From: Anaerococcus sp. Marseille-P3915 | Lineage (GTDB): Bacteria; Bacillota; Clostridia; Tissierellales; Peptoniphilaceae | Length of the DNA stretch: 64,000 bases | Assembly (NCBI RefSeq): GCF_900258475.1 | Contig: NZ_LT984887.1 | Location: forward strand, 800,200-864,199 | Direction: 5' to 3' | In this document: piece by piece, positions 45,264 through 57,300 of the stretch | Layout: every line of letters starts with the position of its first letter | Numbering within the stretch: the first letter of the stretch is position 1 | Made by a program: the position numbers and the translations under genes | Notes under the pieces: generated by a model | The model's input: the letters and a program-made list of their open reading frames with translations, nothing else | What the model was told of the DNA's origin: nothing | Databases searched by the model: none

Positions 45264-45632
45264 ATGACAAGTAGATTTAGAAATAACGGAATCTATTTAA
45301 TGTTATCTGATGAGGAGTTAGAATTGCTAAATGAAAAATATAAAGCATCTAAGTGTAAAACTCTTAGGCAATTTATTATGAAATGTATTTTAGAAAAAGA
45401 TATTTATGTATTAGATATGGATGTCTTTCGTGAAATGTCAACAAATATAAGTCGTACTTCAAATAATATAAATCAAATTGCTAAAAGGGTAAATACTACA
45501 TCAATTATATATAAAGATGATGTAGAAGATTTAAAAAGCTTATTAGAAAATCAGGCAAAAGATATTTTCTCTATACGTAAAAAAATATACTCTCTTACTA
45601 ATTCTAATAGCATAAATACTGAGAAAGAATAA
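45264..45632 (+). CDS. MobC-like mobilisation accessory protein
   Basis: The product has 122 residues and a GAGGAGG site. It begins SRFRNNGIYLMLSDEELELLNEK, a ribbon-helix-helix type start, and has the MobC-family segment MSTNISRTSNNINQIAKRVN. MobC proteins help melt DNA at oriT and recruit the relaxase. Its stop codon overlaps the relaxase start by one base. Confidence 0.85.
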   Translation: MTSRFRNNGIYLMLSDEELELLNEKYKASKCKTLRQFIMKCILEKDIYVLDMDVFREMSTNISRTSNNINQIAKRVNTTSIIYKDDVEDLKSLLENQAKDIFSIRKKIYSLTNSNSINTEKE

Positions 45633-47002
45633 TGGCAATTACTAAAATTCATCCTATAAAATCCACTTTAAAAGCAGCACTTGATTATATTATGAATAGT
45701 GATAAAACAGATGGAAAAATTCTAATTTCCTCCCTAAACTGTAACCCTATAACTGCTCATTTAGAATTCGAACAAACAAAAATAGAATGTAATTCTAAAG
45801 CAAAAGTTTTGGCAAGACATTTAATTCAATCTTTTTTCCCCGGAGAAACTACTGCTGAAGAGGCTCATCAAATAGGTATAGAACTATGCGATAAAATCTT
45901 AAAAGGAAAGTATGAATATGTTCTTACTACCCATATAGATAAGGGTCATATTCACAACCATATACTATTTAATAATGTTTCTTTTGAAACTGGTAAAGCA
46001 TATCAAAGTAACAAAAAAACTTACCACCAAATTAGAAATCATAGTGATGATTTATGTAGAAAGTATCAGCTATCAGTTATAGATGAAGATTATGTAAAAT
46101 TTAAAGAAAAGTATAAAACCAATGGTAAATCCTACAAAGAATATATTGAATTTAATAAAGGAAAATCTTGGAAACATAAACTTCAAATTTCTATTGATCA
46201 TGCTATTAATAAAGCAAATAGCTATGAGAATTTCTTAAAGCTTATGGAAGAATATGGCTATGAAATTAAACTTGGAAAATATCTTTCTTTCAGACATAAA
46301 AAACAAGGAAAAAAAGGGAGGTTCATTCGTGCGAGAGAAACTACTCTTGGAAAAGATTATACAAAAGAGAAAATAAAAGAAAGAATTGAAAATAAGGTAA
46401 ATGAAAATTACAAAAATAGTGAAGTACATTATGCTAAAAAATCTTACAAGAAATTTGATAATATAATAGACATAGAAAGCAATGAAAAGGTTAAATCTTC
46501 TAAAGGTTATGAAATATGGGCTAGAAAACATAATATGAATACTATGGCGAATACCTTAAATCAGCTTAGAAAATATGGTCTATCATCTAGTATGGATTTG
46601 GAAAATAAACTCCAAGAAGAGGCTGTTAATAGGCAAGAAATCCTAAATAAAATTAAGGATATAGAAAAAGTTATGAGCGAAATTTACGCAGCTATTGAAG
46701 ACATTAACACTATAAAAATAAATAAGGTTATCTATAAAACCTATAAAGAAAATCCAAATGATAAAAATTTTTATAGTGAATATAAGCCTCAAATTATCGC
46801 ATATGAAAAAGCAATAAATACTTTAGAAAAGTGTCAATATAAAAATCCAAGTATAAAAGAGTTGTCAAAATTATATGATGAATACAAAAATAAAAAAGAT
46901 ATTCTTATGGATGACTACGCCAAAGAGAATATATTGATAAATGAATTGACTCAATTAAGAAAGAATACTGATAAGTATATTTATAATGAATTATATAAGT
47001 AA
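45632..47002 (+). CDS. Relaxase/mobilisation nuclease (MOBP type)
   Basis: The product has 456 residues. The relaxase domain (about 1-250) has catalytic Tyr candidates in LKAALDYIMN, the metal-binding triad THIDKGHIHNHILFNN, and the family YQSNKKTYHQIRNHSDDLCRKY. A helical, charged C-terminal half (about 300-456) follows. It nicks oriT and leads the strand into the recipient. It is the only transfer gene on the plus strand here, with mobC; the rest of the transfer region is encoded on the other strand. Confidence 0.93.
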   Translation: MAITKIHPIKSTLKAALDYIMNSDKTDGKILISSLNCNPITAHLEFEQTKIECNSKAKVLARHLIQSFFPGETTAEEAHQIGIELCDKILKGKYEYVLTTHIDKGHIHNHILFNNVSFETGKAYQSNKKTYHQIRNHSDDLCRKYQLSVIDEDYVKFKEKYKTNGKSYKEYIEFNKGKSWKHKLQISIDHAINKANSYENFLKLMEEYGYEIKLGKYLSFRHKKQGKKGRFIRARETTLGKDYTKEKIKERIENKVNENYKNSEVHYAKKSYKKFDNIIDIESNEKVKSSKGYEIWARKHNMNTMANTLNQLRKYGLSSSMDLENKLQEEAVNRQEILNKIKDIEKVMSEIYAAIEDINTIKINKVIYKTYKENPNDKNFYSEYKPQIIAYEKAINTLEKCQYKNPSIKELSKLYDEYKNKKDILMDDYAKENILINELTQLRKNTDKYIYNELYK

Positions 47003-47047
47003 GGATCTGGTGTATCAACTTCTCCGGTAGTGTGGAAAGTTTTGTGT

Positions 47048-47081
47048 ATCAGCCCTCCTGATAGGATGTGGCTGATATTTT
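47048..47081 (+). terminator. Terminator of the mobC-relaxase operon
   Basis: ATCAGCC and GGCTGAT form a stem with a 15-base loop, followed by ATTTTT, 45 bases after the relaxase stop. Confidence 0.65.
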
Positions 47082-47118
47082 TCAATATGACCCATCATTT
47101 TCCCTTAAAGACAACCAA

Positions 47119-47154
47119 TAAAAAAATATAGGAGGCAGACTAAAACCTGCCCCC
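47119..47154 (-). terminator. Terminator of the SSB-like gene
   Basis: GGGGGCAGG and CTGCCTCC pair around TTTTAGT and are followed by a TATATTTTTTT run on the minus strand, 10 bases after the stop codon. Confidence 0.85.
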
Positions 47155-47163
47155 TATAATCTT

Positions 47164-48306
47164 TTACCTTTCTATGCTATTATCCTTTTTCTTCTTTTCA
47201 TCCACTTTCATATTCCCTTTAGTCTTAAATTCCTTTAATTTCCCTATTGTTGATGCTTTTGCTTTAGTATGCTCTTTAGCTTTTAATAACTTTGCAGAGT
47301 ATACTTTTAGACTTGTGTATTCCTTATTATCCTTTCCCATACTTTTCTTTAATTTTCCAAATAGGTGTACAAAATCTCCTTTTTTCAAATTTTTTACTTG
47401 ATTGATTTTGTCATTATAGGCGTAGCAGCTGATGAATTTTGCATTTCCTTCCTTGTCATTTTCAGCAATAGAAAAGGAGGCTACTTTAAAGTCCCTCCCA
47501 TCTTTTGATTTTAAATCTTTAATTTCTATATCAGTTGCTATATTTCCATCTATATTTAATGTATCCTTTTCTTTATTATCTATATCTTTCATTTCTTTAT
47601 CTCCTTGTTCTTGATTAACTTCTAAATTTTCTTTTAACTCTTCTTCGTCTATATATTCAATAAACTTTTCATCAATAAGCCCCATAACTGAATCGTTCAT
47701 ATAATTATCATAGGCATTATTAAGAACATTTTCATTTTCTACTCCTGTTTCAAGAGATATAATACCTTTTACAAATTCTTTATGATTATATTCTGCTAAA
47801 AAATCTATTGTATTTTTCATGCTTTCAAAATTTGTATTTTCCATATTTGCTATTGTTTTTATATCACTTGCGTATCTAACAGAATCCCATTCATACTTTC
47901 CACTTTCTTTGTTAAACTCTACTCCTGTGGCTAAAATAAATTGCTTCCCGTCAAATAAGGTAGCTTGATTATCTTTCACATCCAATACCATAGTGTCTCC
48001 AAATTCAGTTTCAATTACATTTCCCTTTTTTATATTCATTTTTATTCCTCCATTTCTATTTTTATCTTTCTTATCTGTTAAATCTTTTATTTCTTCTTCC
48101 TTTCCATCACTAATAATAAATTGTTTTATTTCTTCAACTGTTGGATCATCAATTGTAGTCTGAATAAATTCAACTAATTTATCTTCTGAATCGGCAAAAT
48201 TTTTAATTCCATATTCAACTATATTGTTGATTATTCTTTGAGTATTACCATCAAAAGAAAAATTTTCTCGAATAAATTCATTAAATCTATCTCTATCAAA
48301 TTCCAT
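47164..48306 (-). CDS. SSB-like (OB-fold) mobile-element protein with an extra N-terminal part
   Basis: The product has 380 residues. The C-terminal third (about 250-350) looks like a single-stranded-DNA-binding OB fold: DIEIKDLKSKDGRDFKVASFSIAEND, FISCYAYNDKINQVKNLKKGDFVHLFGKL. A middle region (about 90-220) holds a small beta-rich domain (VIETEFGDTMVLDVKDNQATLFDGKQF) and a DUF-like helical segment. Residues 1-80 are helical and acidic. An internal ATG at 48039 has its own GGAGGAAT site, so a product of about 290 residues may also be made. It lies downstream of the giant helicase and probably protects transferred single strands. Confidence 0.7.
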   Translation of the reverse strand: MEFDRDRFNEFIRENFSFDGNTQRIINNIVEYGIKNFADSEDKLVEFIQTTIDDPTVEEIKQFIISDGKEEEIKDLTDKKDKNRNGGIKMNIKKGNVIETEFGDTMVLDVKDNQATLFDGKQFILATGVEFNKESGKYEWDSVRYASDIKTIANMENTNFESMKNTIDFLAEYNHKEFVKGIISLETGVENENVLNNAYDNYMNDSVMGLIDEKFIEYIDEEELKENLEVNQEQGDKEMKDIDNKEKDTLNIDGNIATDIEIKDLKSKDGRDFKVASFSIAENDKEGNAKFISCYAYNDKINQVKNLKKGDFVHLFGKLKKSMGKDNKEYTSLKVYSAKLLKAKEHTKAKASTIGKLKEFKTKGNMKVDEKKKKDNSIER

Positions 48307-48339
48307 ATTCTTTGTCCTCTAATAATCTCATTTAAAGTT

Positions 48340-51300
48340 TTATCTGCCACATGGTTCACTATTATTTATTTCTTTTATATTATTATTTACTACTAAATTT
48401 CCCTTATATTCCTTTAATTTATCCATAATAGATGTTTTTTCTTTCCTTTCAAAATCTCCTATTTCCTGCACTTTACTATCTCTAAAGTCAGCATCATTTC
48501 TATCTATTATTCCATCTAAATCCATATCTTTAGATAATGGATCATAGAAGTTGCCATCATCATCTATTTCAAGTCCCATTACTTCTCTCAGTTTTTCTTC
48601 ATTTACTGATACAAGCTCACTAAAATTCCAAAAGCCAATAGATGTCTTTATCTTTACTAGCTCTTTTAAATCACTTGCATCTAAGGGATCATAGGTGTAT
48701 TGAAAGCTGTCAATTAGGTTCTTATCTACATAGGTGTTCATCTTGTAATTTATTAAATCTAAACTTACTTGTATTTCATGTTTTTCATCTGGTGTAGTTG
48801 TATAAGCTACTCCTATATCTGTTAAGTCAGGAAATATAGTATCAAAGTCCTCTAGCCTGTTTTCTTCATCATATTCTCTGTTAAGGAAGTCTATCAATTC
48901 TTCCTTTACTTCTTCTAGTAATGGATTATCTTGGCTTATATCTTCACTTTTTCCCATATCTAGTAAATTATTTACTTCTGCAAGTCTTAGTGTCTTATCC
49001 TTTAAAAGTTCAGCTTGTGGAAATGTCTTTTGTATTTCAATTTTAGCTGTTTGAAATTGCTCTTCTGTATCTTTTAGTTTTGAAATTGTATTTTCTAATC
49101 TTTCTGGTAATTTATCCAATACATTATCCATTCTTGTTATATTACCTATTTCATCTGTTCCAAACTCTCCTCTATATTCTCCCTTACCTTTTAATATAAA
49201 GTTATATTTATTGAAAAAAGAATCGTATTTTATGGATAAGCCAAAATTTCTATATTCACCTATTTTTTCTCCATCTTTATCCATTTCCCTATATATTTTA
49301 ACTCCCTTAATTTTGTTCAACAAAAACTCTCCAGCTATTTTCTTATCTATATACTTCTTTCCGTCAATAATTAGAGAGGTAAATTTATTATCTTCTTTTA
49401 AATTTTTATCCAATTCTCTATAAGGCTCAACATTTTTAATATCTTCCTTTAAGTTCTCTATCCTTTCTTTTAATCTTTCTATTTCCTTTGGATAAAATTT
49501 AACTACTTTATCTTCCAGCTTGTAAAGATTTGATTTAAAATTGGACTCTAGCATTTTAAGTTTAGAAACTTCAACATCAAGGTCCATCTTCTCCTTTATT
49601 AATGGATTTCCTGTTGCAAGAGCTTTGATTTCGGCATAGTTTAATGTGGCTTCGTCTACATCTTCTGCAACTCTTACAGGAGTCTTTGACGTCATAATTT
49701 GGGAAATATATTTTTGTTTATTCTCTAAGGTTTGGAATAGGTAGGCATCAAAAGTATTTTCTGTTACATATCTAAATATATGGACTTCCTTATTCTCATT
49801 TCCCTGCCTAACAATCCTGCCTGCCCTTTGAGAAAGATCAGCAGGTCTCCATGGTATATCAAGATCGTGAATTGCAATTAGTTTGTCTTGGGCATTAGTA
49901 CCTGCTCCCATTTTCTGTGTTGAACCAAGTAAGACTCTTATTTCTCCTTTTCTTACCTTATCAAAGATAGCGTCTTTTTCCATATTGTTTTTTGCCTTAT
50001 GAATAAATTCTATTTCATTTTCAGGTACTCCCATATCTATAAGTTTTGTTTTAATATCATCATAGATATTAAAATCACTACTTGGTGTAGACATATCACA
50101 AAATATTAATTGAGCAGATTTTTTATCTTTATATTTATCCCAAATGCTAAATACATTGCTTACACAGGCATTCACTTTACTATTCGGATCATCAGAAAGT
50201 AAAGGATTGATTAACCTTTGGTCAAGTGCCATTTTCTTTCCGTCATTTGTAATCAAAAGCATATTATCAACGCTTGCGTCCACTTCCTTATTTCTAACCT
50301 TATCTGCTCTCTCGGAAAAAGTTTCAAGAATTTCTTTTTGTTCTTCGGTAGGCTTTGTTTTTATAGTTTCATAATGGGCAATTGGTGTAGGAAGATTTAA
50401 AACATCAGCTGTTTTAATATCCATAAATCCTTTTACAGTATTCATAAGTTCAGGAAGATTATAAAATTTTGCAAATCTGGTTTTGCTCCTATAACCATTA
50501 CCCTCAGGATTTAATTCTATTGCCGTTATTGTTTCTCCAAAAGTAGACGCCCAAGAATCGAAATGTTGCAATTTCATCTTTTTTAATTCATCATACTGTA
50601 AATATCTCTGCATGGTATAAAGTTCAGCCATACTGTTGCTTACTGGTGTACCTGTGGCAAATACTAATCCTTTATTATTAGTAATTTCATCCATATAGCG
50701 GCATTTCATAAGCATATCTGATGATTTTTGTGAATCTGTAGAAGTAATTCCTGCTACATTCCTCATTTTAGAAAATAGATAGAGGTTTTTGTATGCGTGG
50801 GCTTCATCTACAAATAACTTATCTACTCCCAGTTCCTCAAAGGTTACAACGTCATCTTTCTTATAATCAGCATTTAATTTTTCTAACTTTGTCTCTAATT
50901 TTTTCTTTGTTTTTTCTAATTGCTTTACAGTAAATCTTTGATCTCTTTCTCTTTTATATTCATCTATATAGTCAATGATTTCATCAATTTGACCTTGCAA
51001 TTCATATTCTTGTCTTTCTTTTGATATAGGAATTTTTTCAAATTGACTGTGCCCTATAATAACAGCATCAAAACTTCCTGTAGCAATACGACTACAAAAT
51101 CTTTTTCGTCTATCTGGTGTGAAGTCTTTTTCTGTAGCACATAATACATTAGCTCCTGGATAAAGTTCATTAAATTCTCTTCCAAATTGCTCTACAATGT
51201 GGTTAGGAACAACAAACATTGACTTATTACTCATCCCAAGTCTTTTTGACTCCATGGCTATACCTATCATTTCAAAGGTTTTTCCTGCTCCTACTTCATG

Positions 51301-54300
51301 GGCAAGTAAAGTATTTCCACCAAACAAACCTCTTGCTATGGCATCTTTTTGATGTGCTCTTAATTCTATTTCAGGATTCATTCCTTCAAAAGTAAGATTA
51401 GATCCATCATATTCCCTTTGTCTTATGGAATTGAATCTTTCGTTATAATCTTCTACTAATCTATTTCTTCTTTCCACATCATCAAATATCCAGCTTTTAA
51501 ATTCTTCTTTTATCATCTCTTGCTTACTTCTTGCAAGCATTGTTTCTTTTTGATTAAGCATAGATTTTTTCTTTCCATCACTGTCTTCTACTTGGTCAAA
51601 TACCTTAGTATCTCTTAAATTTAAAGTATCTTCTATCAATTTGTAGGCATTTACCCTATTTGTACCATAGGTAAAAGAAGCAAGGTCATTGTCCTTATCA
51701 GAGCTTTTTCCTTCAACTCTATATTCTCCTGTAAAGTCAGAATACTTAATATCTATATTCCACCTTGATGAAACTGGTGTTTTCAACAAATCAAACATAA
51801 ATTTTTTGTAATCTTGTTCCGGTATCCATGTTGCACCCATTCTAACTGTAATCTCACTTGCATCTAGTGCTTTAGGCATTACTTCCACTAGCTTTGCTTT
51901 TTGAAAATGTAACTCTTCTAATTCTTTTTTTAAGAGTTTACTATCCTCTAGATTTTCTTCCTTTCCTAACTCTTTTTCGATGTTTTTAATATAAGAGTCT
52001 ACAACTTCAATTTTATCTCTTATATTTCCTGACAAGTATTCATCAGCACTTACGTAAGGTCTTGAAAAATCTCCTAGATCCTTAGCAGACTTAAATGGAT
52101 TTATATCATTAGGTTCAAAGGAATCTAAATTTAAAAATATTTCTCCCTTTAATTCTTCTATTAATTTATCTCTTGTTTTTCCTGTCAATTCTTCCATATA
52201 ATCAAAATTTATTTTACCTTTTTGACTAATAGAGAGTACCAGAGCATCTATTGCCCTATCTGTATGATCTATTATTACAGCTTTTTTTATAGTTCTCTTG
52301 TTAAAGATATCAGATTTTCCTATAAAGTTACCTTCTTTATCTAATTTCTCCAAAGTTGAAATTAAAGAAAAATTGGCATCTTCTCTAAATAATTTTTTAT
52401 TGGTTTTTGAATTTAGTCTTCCGTGTTTGCTATTGAAATCATCGTAGAATTTATTTAGATTTTCTTGTTCTTTTTTTATCTCTTCATCTGAATAGTCTTC
52501 TTTTTGATAGGTTATAACTTTCCTAAGACTTTCATTTAATCTTAAATATTCTTTTACCTTATCTTTATCCTTTTGGTTTAAGGATATTCTTTGCATAATT
52601 GAATTTTCTCTAAAATATATTTCATCATCCACTAAAGCAAAAGAATAGTTTTTAACACTATCATCAGCTGGTATTGTTTCTTCTCCTAAATCATCATTTA
52701 TTTGAGCTTCTTCATACATACCTTGGATATTTTTAATGGCTTTTTTTAGTCCTTCTTCTAAAGAAATATCTTTATTTTCAATACATGCAAGGCTTGTCCC
52801 AAATCTTGACGGTATTTCTTCCATAGTCCCTATTACCATCTGAGGATTATCTACAAAGTATTTATTATATATTAGTCCTTTTTGGTCTTTATCTAGCTTT
52901 ATCCAGTCTTCATCTATCTTTAATAGTCTATCTCTCTTTTTTAAAAAGATTATATCTGAAGTTACTTCTGTTCCAGCTACCCCTTTAAATGTAGTATTAG
53001 GTAGTCTTATTGCTCCCAAGAACTCTGCCCTTTCCGATATATATCTTCTAACATCTTCACTTTTTTTATCCATTGTTCCTGAAGATGTTATAAAAGCAAT
53101 TATGCCGCCATCTCTAACCTTATCTAAAGTTTTAGCAAAAAAATAATCGTGAATTAGAAAGTTATTTCTTTCATACTCACGATCTGCTACTTTAAATTCT
53201 CCAAAAGGAATATTTCCTATGGCCACATCAAATAGGTTATTAGAAAAATTGGTTTCTTCAAATCCTTTTATTTGTATATTGGCATTAGGGTAAAGTTCTT
53301 TGGCAATTTGTCCACTAATCCTATCTAATTCAACTCCATAAAAGTTTGACTCTTTCATTTCTTCAGGTAGATTTCCTATAAATCTTCCTGTCCCAGCACT
53401 TGGTTCTAATATATTTCCTTTTTCAAATCCAAGATTAGAAAGACTTTCATAGATAGAGTCTATAACTACTTTCGGCGTATAAAAAGCCGTTAAGGTTGAT
53501 TCTCTTGCCCTATTATATTCTTCCCCAGTTAGATTTTCTTTTAAAAAGTTTCTTGCATCAAGCCATTGACCTTCCTTTTCTTCATCAAATACATCAGAAA
53601 GTCCTCCCCAGCCTATATACTTTGCTAAAATTTCCTGTTCATCTTTTCTTGCACTTCTATTTTCTTTTTCTAAAGCTTTTAAGACATTTATAGCTTCAAT
53701 GTTGTTTTTTAATCTCTGTGAAGGTGGTAGGTTTTCTTCTTCATTAATAATTTTATAGTTTTCTAAAGAAACTTCAGAAACCCCTTCTATATTTTCTCTA
53801 TCAGTCCTTATTAAATCATTATTTTCTTTCCATTCCTTATATTCTTCTAACTTCTTATCAATAGTTTCTTTTCTATGAGTGGTTAATTTTAATGCATTAC
53901 CATCTCCGTCAATTTTGTCAATTCCTTTGAGGTAAGAAAAAGGTAGAGTAAATTCCCTATGATTTTTTGGATTAGATGAACTATATACTAAAAATTCTTC
54001 CTTTTCATTATCAACACTTACTATAAACTGATTAGCAACAAGAGAAGATTTATTATTTATTACATCAAGACTTTTATATAAGAGCCCTGAATTGTCTTTT
54101 TTAACTTTTTCTTCGTTATTATTGTCAATATCTTCAAAGCTGATTTGTTCTACCAGTTCCTCTTTATCAATAGATTGTTTTTCACTAGATTTATATACTT
54201 CTAAATCAAGATCTTTGTAGTCATTAAAAAGAATTGTTTCACTTCCGGTAATAAAGCCATTCATTAGTCCTGTGCTATCTTCTAGTTCTATAGTTTTAGG

Positions 54301-57300
54301 ACTTGTAGTATCGTTAATGGCGGTTATAGTGTATTCTTTCCCTTTGTATTTAACACTCATACCTTCTTTAAATGGATTTTCTTCTTGCCTTGTTCTATCA
54401 TTTTCTATTTGCTGATTTAAATATCCATTTAAAAGCACTTCTCTATGTTTGTCATCAAGTAAATAAGGTAAGTTGCTTAATATGTCCTTATAACTTTTAT
54501 ATTTTATAGCTTGATTAAAATTTAAAATATATCCATTGTATCGTAAATTTTGTCTTAGAGTTTTTTCTTTTATATCTAAGATTAGCTCTACATCAAAGCC
54601 TTCTTTTCCATCGATTGTCTCCTTAATACTATCTGGGATTTTTAATAGTCCTTCTTCTATTTTCTTTGATAGTAGTAAGTATTCTTCATTTTGAGGATCA
54701 AAATAGTATTCTCTTTTTTCTTTGATATCCTTATCTATTAACTTGGAAAGAACTTCTTTTTTATCTCTTATTTCTTCAATTTTTGATTTTTCTTCTTGCG
54801 ATAAATTTATATTAAAAGTAATTTTATTTTCTTCATTTATATGTGCTAAATTTTGATATGCACCACTGATTTCAAGATTTTTATTAAAAACATATATATC
54901 ATTATAATAATCCGGAAATTGCTGATTAAAACTTTGAACATCTATATCATAGCCTTTCTCAAATTTTGTAACTTTATCATCAGCAATTTCAAATAATCCT
55001 TCTCTTTCCAATTCTAATACATCATTTAAATTTGTAAGGTTTACTTCTTTCATTTTGACAGTAATTTCATCAAACAAACTGTCTATTTTTCTGCTATCCT
55101 CAAAAGATTTCCCTTTATATAAATTGTAGATCTTTCCTTGTGAGTTTTCCTTTCTTGGATAAACTCTAATTCCTGTTTCTTCTAGTTCTATATCCTTTGT
55201 TTTCTCTTTATCTACTAAAGCATAATAATATCCTACTTTTACTGCTAATTTATCTTCTACAATCTCTTTTGTTAATTTTTCTTCTACTTCATTTCTTAAT
55301 ACTTCTAAAGCTTTTAAATTGCTTCCTTTAAAGGAATGTGAAAATAGTTTTAAGTCCTTATCAAAATAGGCATCATATGAATAATATGTTATTGGATTAT
55401 GGTTATTATCATATCCACTGGAAATATTTTTTATTTTTAAATATTTATTATCCTCTGTTTTAACTATATCTCCCACTTTTATAGAGAGTATCTCCTTATC
55501 ATCTTCTATATTATTTTCAAGTGAATTATTTAAATATTCTCTATATCTATGTTCTATCCTAATGCCTAATTCTTTAACCTTATCTATTGACTTCATATCA
55601 TCTGGAAGATTTTCCTGCTTATCGGCAACTTCTCTCATGATTTTTGCATATTCTCTTTGGAATACAGAGTTAAAACTTGCTAAGGTATTATTTCCTAAGT
55701 TTTCTCTTGCCTTTATAATTTCATTTTCTAAAACTTTATCCTTAACTAATACATCAAAAATTCTATCTTCAATTTGATTTATTGAAATTATTTTTTCATC
55801 TATCTTATTTCCTTCTATAGTTTGATTAAGTTCTATCTGACTTTTTCCTATTTGTTCATAAAGAAATTCAAAGTCTCTTTGGTTGATCTCATTTCCATCA
55901 CCTATGTCTATCTTATAGTGATCAACTATTTTCCCATCTACTATATGGTTAAAATAGAATTTGGAATACCCCTCCCACTTATCAGTCATCTGCCCATATT
56001 CATCTTCTCCTAAGGTCTTATTATGAAGTCTTATCTTTTCATCTATTTCCCTTATTTCATCTAATAGTTCTTTAGTCAGCCTTTGTCCTGCATAATCTTT
56101 TTCTATTAGACTTGAACCCTCATTAAACTCAATTATCCAATAATCATCTTTTCTATGGCTATCTAAATCAAAACCTATATTCTCTTTATTTTTATTAGGA
56201 TAAAATTCCTTAAATTCTTCAAAACCATTTACTATATCATAATCTATAACTTCTTTGTTAGAATTAACTACAATATTTGGAATATCATCATATCGACTTT
56301 GACTTTCTAAAAGGTAATATTCTCTTCCTTCTATTTCTTCCTTTTCTTTAATATAAAAAGTGTCATGTATTCCCTCAAGAATAATTCCATCGTCTAACTG
56401 GTCTAATGGTATATCTAATTGTTTTTCAAAGGCTATGGAATATATTTCTTCTTTTAAAAAGTTTGGCATAAATTCATCATAAATGATAAGTTTTCCATCA
56501 TCACCTATACTTGCTACAGACTGTCCTTGATAATAATATATAGAACTATTATTTGTTCTTTCTATATATACATCATTATCAGTTGGAGGCAAATCATCTT
56601 GATAATTTATATACTCCTGGCTTTCTTTTTCTGTTTTATTTATTTCCTGATCTGTTTTTTTCTTCCTATTTTCTTCAAAACTTTCTTCATCTATATATCT
56701 ATTCTTTTTAATAAGGTCATTAATTCTTCTTGCAACATTAGACCAAGATAGTAGTATTTCTTTTGCATTACCTTTATTATATTTTATTCCCTTCGCATCG
56801 TGCCACTCACCACTTTCTCTTGCAGCAGATAGTGCATGAGAACTTCCACCTACGCCATATTCATTTTTCAAGAAATCTGCTTGTTCTTTTAAATCATGCT
56901 TTTCAGTAAAAAATTCATATATTCTTTTCTTTCCATCAGAAAACCCGCTTCCTCTTTTTAGGCTTTCATCTATTTCATCTTGTGTTATAAAACTCTGAAT
57001 AGGTGCAATATCCTTTAAATTTGACCTATATAATTTTCTTTCTATTTCTAAATCATTGATATCATTATAGATTTTAGATAATTTATAATGATGAAATCTT
57101 AAAATATCAGGATTAATCTTATATTCTTCTAAAAATACCTCGTATTCTTTTCTGAGTTTATTTATAAAATTTTTATCTTCAAGTTTTTTCCCGAGATTTT
57201 CTTTTTCATCTGGGAAGCCTCTTCCTTTTATATCATTAAGAATCGCTAAATATCTATCCTTAGTTTCATCAGTAAGATCTCTCTTTAAATACAATAATTT

